NCBI GenBank assembly: GCA_025399215.1 | Contig: MU621152.1 | Coordinates: forward strand, 1-13,164 | Direction of reading: 5' to 3' | DNA: 13,164 nt | Source: Globomyces pollinis-pini | Taxonomy: Eukaryota > Chytridiomycota > Chytridiomycetes > Rhizophydiales > Globomycetaceae | Shown: positions 8,245-13,164 of the stretch, piece after piece | Layout of the letters: every line of letters begins with the position of its first letter | How positions within the stretch are numbered: the stretch's first letter is position 1 | Made by a program: the position numbers and the translations under genes | Notes under the pieces: model-generated | Databases searched by the model: none | What the model saw: the letters and a program-made list of their open reading frames with translations, nothing else | What the model was told of the DNA's origin: nothing

Positions 8245-9258
8245 TTAGCATTGATTGCTTTTAATAATTGCGAGAATAGTTGTTCGTAATCCTAACTGAG
8301 ATATGCCAATTTTTTCAAGCTTTTCATCAGTCAATGCCAATTCACCACTGACCATCAATTCTTCAAAAAGAATTCCTTGTTCGGTAAAAAATTCTCTGAC
8401 CTTGATGATATCAGATTCGGGTCTTTTTCGTTCAGTCTTCAATTTTTCAAAAAACTCCTCCATTGTGCTTATTTTTTTAACTAGATTTTAGATCGTAAAA
8501 ATACCTGTATCCGTTTGGAGATAATATCTCCCTTTCTCTTCAATTCCTGAAATATCGATAATCTGGCATTGTGTCCCATCATCAAGTTTTTCGTAGATAT
8601 TAACGACTGAATTTTCCGCTATTTGAAACACTTTTTTTACTTCCTGAAGTAGGAGCGTCCAATCCAAAAAAGGTTGTGTATTGAGCAAAACAGTTCTGTT
8701 CTGATACGAGAAGCGAGCATTCTTGACCAACCCATCTGTTAAGGAGCTAGCTCTTGAATACACTTGTTTGATTTCACCAGCCGTCTGGGCAGCATGTCGA
8801 ACGAGAGGTGAGGCCTGCTTTACTGCCTTAATTATAAGACCATTCAAATTTTTAGCAGCTTTGACAATTCGTTCGTTGAGGAAAGTTCCATCAGTAGAAA
8901 AAGTCTCTACTGTTTCTTCATCAACAAAACCAGAAGAATTTCTTTTGAGATACCCGAAAGTAGGTTTGATTAGCTCCGTTGGCCATGGCTGTTCTGATTC
9001 CCCTTGATCCCAAGTATCGTATTTGATTCCAGGAAACTGGGCATCCAACTTCAAAACCAAAAGGTCTCTTGTTTGAAAAAGGGTCTCCGTCTCTCCTTCC
9101 ATCATCAGCAAAGTCAAACGAGATGTGGTATTACCGACTTCTACCATTGTTGTCTGAAGAATGCAACCTACATCATTTGCTGCTAAAAAATCCTTTATAA
9201 CTGTCTTCAAACCAGCAATAGGTCCTGTCATTACTGTAGTAAGAGTTATTCTTGACAT
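8245..9258 (-). CDS. Doublecortin-like plus SAM-like domain protein, unknown function
   Basis: Two exons, 8505-9258 and 8245-8480, joined across a 24-nt GT..AG intron (8481-8504). They total 990 nt (329 aa). Residues 1-180 match no family I recognise; the start, SRITLTTVMTGPIAGLKTVI, looks alpha/beta, and 130-180 is Ala/Lys-rich and helical. Residues about 183-250 (LDWTLLLQEVKKVF, VVNIYEKLDDGTQ, IIDISGIEEKGRYYL) have the pattern of a doublecortin-type ubiquitin fold. Residues about 258-325 (VREFFTEQGI, LALTDEKLEKIGISQLGLRT) look like a SAM domain. Both folds are usually protein-interaction or microtubule-binding modules; no enzymatic residues are apparent. If the intron is retained, the protein ends at 256 aa without the SAM part. 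The gene lies inside the segment between the 505-bp copies, antisense to its neighbours. Confidence 0.72.
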
Positions 9259-9380
9259 TTTAAGAGGAAAGAATTATGAAACACTCCTCCTAATACACAA
9301 TATAGTGACACGTTTGTTAATACGGAGATGTATGCGTAAAATATCACTCGGTTTCTTACTGGAGTGACGGATTACATGTT

Positions 9381-9536
9381 AGAAAAACGGATCACTGAAA
9401 TTCAATAATAAGGTAGATTCGTCTGTGTTTATTTTATATAGCAATTGATAGTGTGACCCCTAGACCACTGACAGAAGGAGACGCCTTGAGTAGGCCACTT
9501 TCGAAGAAGAGCAATGCAATGTTAAAACATAATTGA
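9381..9536 (+). pseudogene. 3' fragment of the channel gene (duplicate)
   Basis: It corresponds to the last codons of exon 11, intron 11 and exon 12 of the channel gene. It has no upstream channel sequence. Two in-frame TAA codons have appeared where the intact copy has CAA and TTA, and exon 12 carries several amino-acid changes, as expected for sequence no longer under selection. Confidence 0.85.
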
Positions 9537-9885
9537 TTTCTCTAGGCATATTTACAAATTGTTTATCAAAATATCAATAATAAATAATAAAAACAGTAAA
9601 ATAGTAGTCATTACTTTTGTATATACTTTCTTTGATCAATTCCACTCGATCATTGGACAGTGTTCTTCGATACATACTTACTATTGTGGTCAAAACGCGA
9701 TGTCCGAAACATACAGTATAAGAATGCGCGTCACTCCAGGAATAGGATTCATTTGCCTTCTTTCAATAATCGGCTTGATTATATGCTGTTTTGCATGTAT
9801 TACACGTCCCAGAAATGGATTGGTGAAGACAGAGTTGGGGGACGTTTCTTTAATTGCTACCAGAGAAATTGGGGAAACATCGAAT
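9381..9885. repeat. 505-bp direct duplication, copy B
   Basis: Second copy of 7242-7746. Differences cluster in the channel-derived and intergenic parts; the shared coding start of the downstream gene differs at only three silent sites. Confidence 0.95.
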
Positions 9886-10743
9886 GCTCCAATCATCGTA
9901 AAAATAGCAGAGTCAAACCCTTTCCAACATCATGATGTTGAAAATATTCCAGTTGATAAAGTTAACTCATTTCCATGTCGTGAACTATCTGAATCACAAA
10001 CGACAATTTGTCCAACATCCAATCAATCGAATGTGGAATGCACAACGACTCTGGAGAAAGAAACATACAATTCTCCCCAGTTATTAAGTCAAAGTATGAC
10101 ACAGAGTGGATCAAGCCAAAATCATCAATTATCTAGCGAGGTACAGCATGTCATTCCAGATCAAAATGGTAATGATAGGGACAGAAATTTCGATATGACA
10201 TGTGAACAATCAAACCATACTTCAAATTTGAACACATATAATTCGTCAGACCAGCGAAACGAATACGAATTTGGAGAAATGTTGAAAGAAAAGGAAACTT
10301 TAACCAAGGCATGTTCATACGGAATCATTCCAGAAACTACACCATTAACGAATTCATTCCAGCACGTACAAAATCCGCAACTGAAAAAATCGAAATCGAA
10401 AGACATCATAGACTCAAATTTAAACTCAGAGTCAAAAAGCCCTAAGAGCTCAAAATCAATCATGAGAAGTTTGTCTAAATCACTGAAAAGAGCATTTGGA
10501 TCTCATAATGATATTCAAGCTTTGCAAAATGAGGACTCAAGCCAGAGATCTAGCAACAATAACAGCATAGATAACATCAATAGGGCTGAAAACTCTAGTT
10601 CTGAAAATGTCACACCAGTCACTTGTACTGATACTCCCAAGCAATCTAAATCAATATTAAAGAAATTGACTAAGTCTATCAAATCTAAATTCTCTACTTC
10701 TCAAGAAAATGTATCAAATACTCAAGATGTTAATACATTGTAA
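9700..10743 (+). CDS. Single-pass membrane protein with polar tail and paired basic repeats
   Basis: 347 codons, intronless. The N-terminus has one strong hydrophobic segment at about residues 13-34 (GIGFICLLSIIGLIICCFAC), followed by basic residues (TRPRNG), which suggests a single membrane span with most of the protein cytoplasmic. Residues 60-347 are rich in Ser, Thr, Asn and Gln and probably disordered. Two related basic amphipathic stretches, SKSIMRSLSKSLKRAFGS (251-268) and SKSILKKLTKSIKSKFST (316-333), share nine of 18 positions and could bind acidic membranes or partners. No family recognised. I chose the ATG at 9700 because it is conserved in the duplicate at 7561; the frame is open upstream but that part is not a likely start. 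AATAAA follows 17 nt after the stop. The 3' end converges on ALG3 with 44 bp between them. Confidence 0.8.
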   Translation: MSETYSIRMRVTPGIGFICLLSIIGLIICCFACITRPRNGLVKTELGDVSLIATREIGETSNAPIIVKIAESNPFQHHDVENIPVDKVNSFPCRELSESQTTICPTSNQSNVECTTTLEKETYNSPQLLSQSMTQSGSSQNHQLSSEVQHVIPDQNGNDRDRNFDMTCEQSNHTSNLNTYNSSDQRNEYEFGEMLKEKETLTKACSYGIIPETTPLTNSFQHVQNPQLKKSKSKDIIDSNLNSESKSPKSSKSIMRSLSKSLKRAFGSHNDIQALQNEDSSQRSSNNNSIDNINRAENSSSENVTPVTCTDTPKQSKSILKKLTKSIKSKFSTSQENVSNTQDVNTL

Positions 10744-10759
10744 ATATTACGGTTTCACC

Positions 10760-10765
10760 AATAAA
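10760..10765 (+). terminator. Polyadenylation signal of single-TM gene
   Basis: AATAAA 17 nt after the TAA at 10741-10743, in the 44-bp gap between convergent genes. Confidence 0.5.
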
Positions 10766-10787
10766 GTACAAAATATAGTAAATTATA

Positions 10788-12206
10788 TCAACTAATTTTG
10801 ACTCTTGCATCCTCTTTACTGATCACTAAACCAAATAAGATAAGTAAATGAGAAGAAAGTAAAATCGTAGAGCTTGTTATGGTGGATGGGTATACATTCC
10901 AACAATATTCAATCGCAAAGAACAGTAGCAGCTTAGCTAATATTGGGAAAGATGTCTTCCATAATAGAAATGGAATTGTGTGGAAATACCAACTATAAAA
11001 TTGATAATGTAAAGATCTTGCAAACACAATTCCAATAAAATTTGATGTGAAGAGTGAATAAATAATTTCTGTTATTTTAAACAAAGTTGATATCACTTAC
11101 GATCGTTAGTAATTGCCGATTGTCCTCTTAATCCAGTCCTAAAAACTTTCCAAATCCCACCATTAGGTCTACAGCATTAAGTCATTCATTCATAACATAC
11201 CTAGTCCATTTAAATAAGAAAATTAATAAGAACGCCAAGTGTAAGGACAAAAGGATGTATGAAAATGCAGGCATTTCGAAAACATTCAACGGTATCATTC
11301 TCCAATTGACAGTCCTAAACCATGAAATTATTGTTAATACCACTTGTATAGAAATGCTCGAGAAAATTCAAACGCTTTTGACAAATAGTTTTCTGTAGAA
11401 ACCATCAAGAACGGTAACCCTAAAATGACCTATGATGAACTAACATGGGAAGTACTTGAACAGATACTGCCATCATGGCATACTGTATTGACTTATACAG
11501 ACCTGTTGCTTGATAATAAATCACAGCAAACCCAGGTGCGAACAATAGAATGTTCATTTTGATAGATAATGATAAGCTTGATGGTTATTTAGATCTTTTA
11601 TGTATTACCTAAACGGATAAATCACAAACAGATCTACCTAAAGGTAATTGCTGCCAATGACCATTTTCGTAACATCATACAATATATAGTCAAATACATG
11701 AAGAACATTGCAAATGGGTCATTAAAAAGTCTTAAAACGTAAATCGAATGAATTCGTTTTGATGCTAGACACAGGAAGACAATGAGAGGGTTCTAGAGCA
11801 TCGTTTAGAATAGTTCAATACCAGTGATGACTTTTTGTAAATCAAATAAACGATAAGCAAATTCAATGAAGACAGCGCTGTAAATATCAACTGAGCGAGA
11901 TAAACATTTTGACCTTGTTGAGTAGCATAATACATGATCGAGTAAATATAGAGGAAGCCAGCTGGATAACTATGTATTCAGATTCGATTAAGAATACACT
12001 AAAGGTCCAGTATCTCCTTTAATTTCTGAGTAATCAAATTGTCCTTCCAGAAACAGTTGAACTTGTTGCATGTAAGTGCTAAAATCTATGTTCGTATCTA
12101 ACAATTAATATCAACAGAATGAATCACAGGCCACTTTCTGAATGATAAACAAACAGAACAGGAACTCTACTGTTACTAGTATCACCAATCCAATGTCTCT
12201 CTTCAT
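10788..12206 (-). CDS. ALG3: ALG3, dolichyl-P-Man:Man5GlcNAc2-PP-dolichol alpha-1,3-mannosyltransferase
   Basis: Nine exons: 12128-12206, 11998-12097, 11822-11969, 11638-11792, 11456-11576, 11341-11429, 11201-11314, 11101-11168, 10788-11068. They total 1155 nt (384 aa), with frame kept at all eight introns. The product is a multi-pass ER membrane protein that adds the first lumenal mannose (alpha-1,3, from Dol-P-Man) to the N-glycan precursor. ALG3 signatures include [63 protein letters not shown] and the C-terminal [32 protein letters not shown] and YCWNVYPST. Human ALG3 is 438 aa; this one is shorter mainly because only about 26 residues precede the first lumenal motif. The ATG at 12206 may be the start, or a further 5' exon may exist. 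Intron 4 is composite (see 11577-11637). The gene is likely housekeeping. Confidence 0.95.
11577..11637 (-). other. 61-nt composite intron in ALG3, possibly two contiguous introns
   Basis: Removing it joins ..LAAITF to SLSLSIKMN in frame, as expected for ALG3. An internal AG|GT at 11608/11609 divides it into 29 nt (11609-11637, GTAGAT..TTTAG) and 32 nt (11577-11608, GTAATA..TCAAG), each the length of a normal intron in this gene. The second piece ends in AAG, a weaker acceptor. A single 61-nt intron gives the same mRNA. Confidence 0.7.
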
Positions 12207-12247
12207 CCAGTAAAACAAAAAAATGAATTCCGACTGACAATTCAATC

Positions 12248-12610
12248 TTAAACAAAATATGAACAAGAATCCTTTATTTTTCTAACGGACGGAATGCCTT
12301 TTTCTTTGAGTATCTTGACGATTGTTTCGTGACAAGCGTCTATTTGGGCCATTTCCCCTATTTGTTTGATTGTAATGAATGGATGATTGGTTGCAGCTCT
12401 CCATACAGCCCTCTTGTCCCTTCCACTATACTTTGAAGGCCTTCCAGTCGACTTCTTTGGAGTAATTGTACCACGTTCTGTCACTTCTTTAACCCATCTT
12501 TTATATAACGCTTTGTTTATATTAGGGAATACCACTAATATTTCATCAGTAGAGTACCCTTGTAGATGTGCAGCAATGACCTCTTGCCTTAATTTAAGTG
12601 TATACTTCAT
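12248..12610 (-). pseudogene. Orphan Tc1/mariner-type transposase DNA-binding domain
   Basis: About 120 codons from the ATG at 12610. The sequence has the two-part helix-turn-helix layout of Tc1/mariner transposase N-termini: LRQEVIAAHLQGYSTDEIL in the first part, a GRPSK linker resembling the GRPR motif, and FITIKQIGEMAQ...HETIVKILKEKG in the second. The catalytic DDE region is absent: the frame stops 7 residues after VRKIK, and unrelated ALG3 sequence begins 41 bp further on. The frame is open upstream to 12757, but that part shows no transposase similarity. It is most likely a truncated element remnant; a domesticated DNA-binding protein is possible. It lies where the ALG3 promoter should be. 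Confidence 0.65.
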
Positions 12611-12804
12611 TGTGTTACTTTTTTTACCTTGACCAAACACTATAAGCGGATGGACAGTTAAAATTTTATAGACACTAACCTCAAAAGAATTATAGAAACA
12701 TCTTGTTGAATCGTATTGATTTTCATGACTCATTACGTACTTGTTATTCGCGTACATTGAACAAGAGTAAATTTAGTGAAGAATCTGGTCATCCAAATTT
12801 ATTT

Positions 12805-13152
12805 TTAACCTCCAAAGTTTGCAGCTGCTGTTTGAGAAACCATAACAATCATGCCAATAAGCAAGATAATCGCAACATATATTGGTCGTATATATCGATA
12901 CACAATATTGGGCAGAGCACAGAATTCAGCTCCATCTCTGATAATAATTAAACCCTGATCGTCAACTTCGGGCACCAAGAATGAGAATTGCAGTGATCCA
13001 TCACCGTCAACATCTGCATCAATAGCTGTTGAATTAGCTAAAGATTGCCTTTTTTCTTCACCGTTTGAATTAAAAGAGATTAATGAATGAACGTTTGATT
13101 GTCTTCGGCCACCTTTTTTGCGTATGGTGGGTTTCTTTTGTGGGTCTAACAT
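12805..13152 (-). CDS. Small protein with C-terminal transmembrane segment, unknown
   Basis: 115 codons from the ATG at 13152; the frame remains open to the window edge, so the true start may lie outside. The N-terminus is basic (KKPTIRKKGGRRQS), followed by an acidic stretch, DADVDGDGSLQF, and a hydrophobic segment at about residues 91-109 (YVAIILLIGMIVMVSQTA) close to the C-terminus. The layout fits a tail-anchored or single-pass protein. A possible 25-nt GT..AG intron at the end (donor after NFGG's third codon) would replace the last residue with a short extension ending NVRE. No family recognised. Confidence 0.5.
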   Translation of the reverse strand: MLDPQKKPTIRKKGGRRQSNVHSLISFNSNGEEKRQSLANSTAIDADVDGDGSLQFSFLVPEVDDQGLIIIRDGAEFCALPNIVYRYIRPIYVAIILLIGMIVMVSQTAAANFGG

Positions 13153-13164
13153 ACTTCTTATTTC

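Larger units (their letters stand above)
7747..9380. other. 1634-bp segment between the two 505-bp copies
   Basis: Deleting this segment plus one 505-bp copy restores an uninterrupted channel gene followed directly by the intact single-TM gene. The segment therefore looks inserted into that locus. It carries the decayed fragment and the doublecortin/SAM-like gene. I see no transposase, terminal inverted repeats or LTR features at its ends. Confidence 0.65.

Noticed and set aside
9559..9699. Upstream extension of the single-TM protein
   Set aside because: It has no suitable ATG start, the region is AT-rich intergenic sequence also duplicated at 7420-7560, and there it does not remain open in the same frame.
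12128..12260. Possible splicing of the transposase frame into sequence overlapping ALG3 exon 1
   Set aside because: A 31-nt GT..AG segment exists, but the resulting reading is in a different frame from ALG3, shows no transposase features, and soon stops.
12971..13010. EF-hand-like DxDxDG stretch in the right-edge protein
   Set aside because: The loop lacks the acidic residue at position 12 and has no flanking helices; a calcium site is unlikely.
1..13164. CRISPR arrays, tRNA, rRNA or bacterial operon signals
   Set aside because: None seen; the intron-rich genes show the DNA is eukaryotic.

Overview
The window is eukaryotic nuclear DNA. It is AT-rich, its genes are split by spliceosomal introns, and AATAAA signals sit on or just after several stop codons. 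The best guess is an early-diverging, flagellum-bearing fungus or close relative (chytrid, blastoclad, rozellid or aphelid type). One gene encodes a four-CBS plus PB1 protein of the fungal Mug70 type, one is a fungal-style NTF2-like protein, one is ALG3, and one is a CatSper-type cation channel, a family normally found in organisms with motile flagellate cells. The lineage is an inference; no rRNA or other marker is present.

The genes only become readable once very short introns are removed. Five genes were reconstructed by hand with 31 intron positions. Twenty-nine introns are 24-32 nt long, all GT..AG, and every join keeps the frame. The two longer introns (61 and 88 nt) carry internal AG|GT junctions that divide them into pieces of 29+32 and 26+33+29 nt. 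They may be back-to-back introns with no exon between them.

Layout, left to right: a weak minus-strand exon candidate and a hairpin (1-494); an intronless P-loop kinase-like gene (701-1297, +) between two 70-bp direct repeats; the CBS/PB1 tail-anchored protein (1714-3882, -, 8 exons); the NTF2-like protein (4257-5320, -, 5 exons); a 286-bp divergent promoter region; the CatSper-like channel (5607-7397, +, 12 exons); then a disrupted region. In that region a 505-bp segment (channel 3' end, intergenic DNA and the first 62 codons of the next gene) occurs twice, at 7242-7746 and 9381-9885, about 96% identical. Between the copies lie a decayed gene fragment and an intact two-exon gene with doublecortin-like and SAM-like regions (8245-9258, -). 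After the second copy the downstream gene is complete: a single-pass membrane protein (9700-10743, +). ALG3 follows on the minus strand (10788-12206, 9 exons), then an orphan Tc1/mariner-type DNA-binding domain (12248-12610, -), and a small one-TM protein at the right edge (12805-13152, -).

The genes do not form an operon or single pathway. ALG3 is a housekeeping ER glycosyltransferase, the channel is probably linked to motile cells, and the others lack a secure role. The main points of interest are the miniature and possibly contiguous introns, a channel whose pore motif lacks the usual aspartate, and two places where a gene sits between direct repeats of local sequence.
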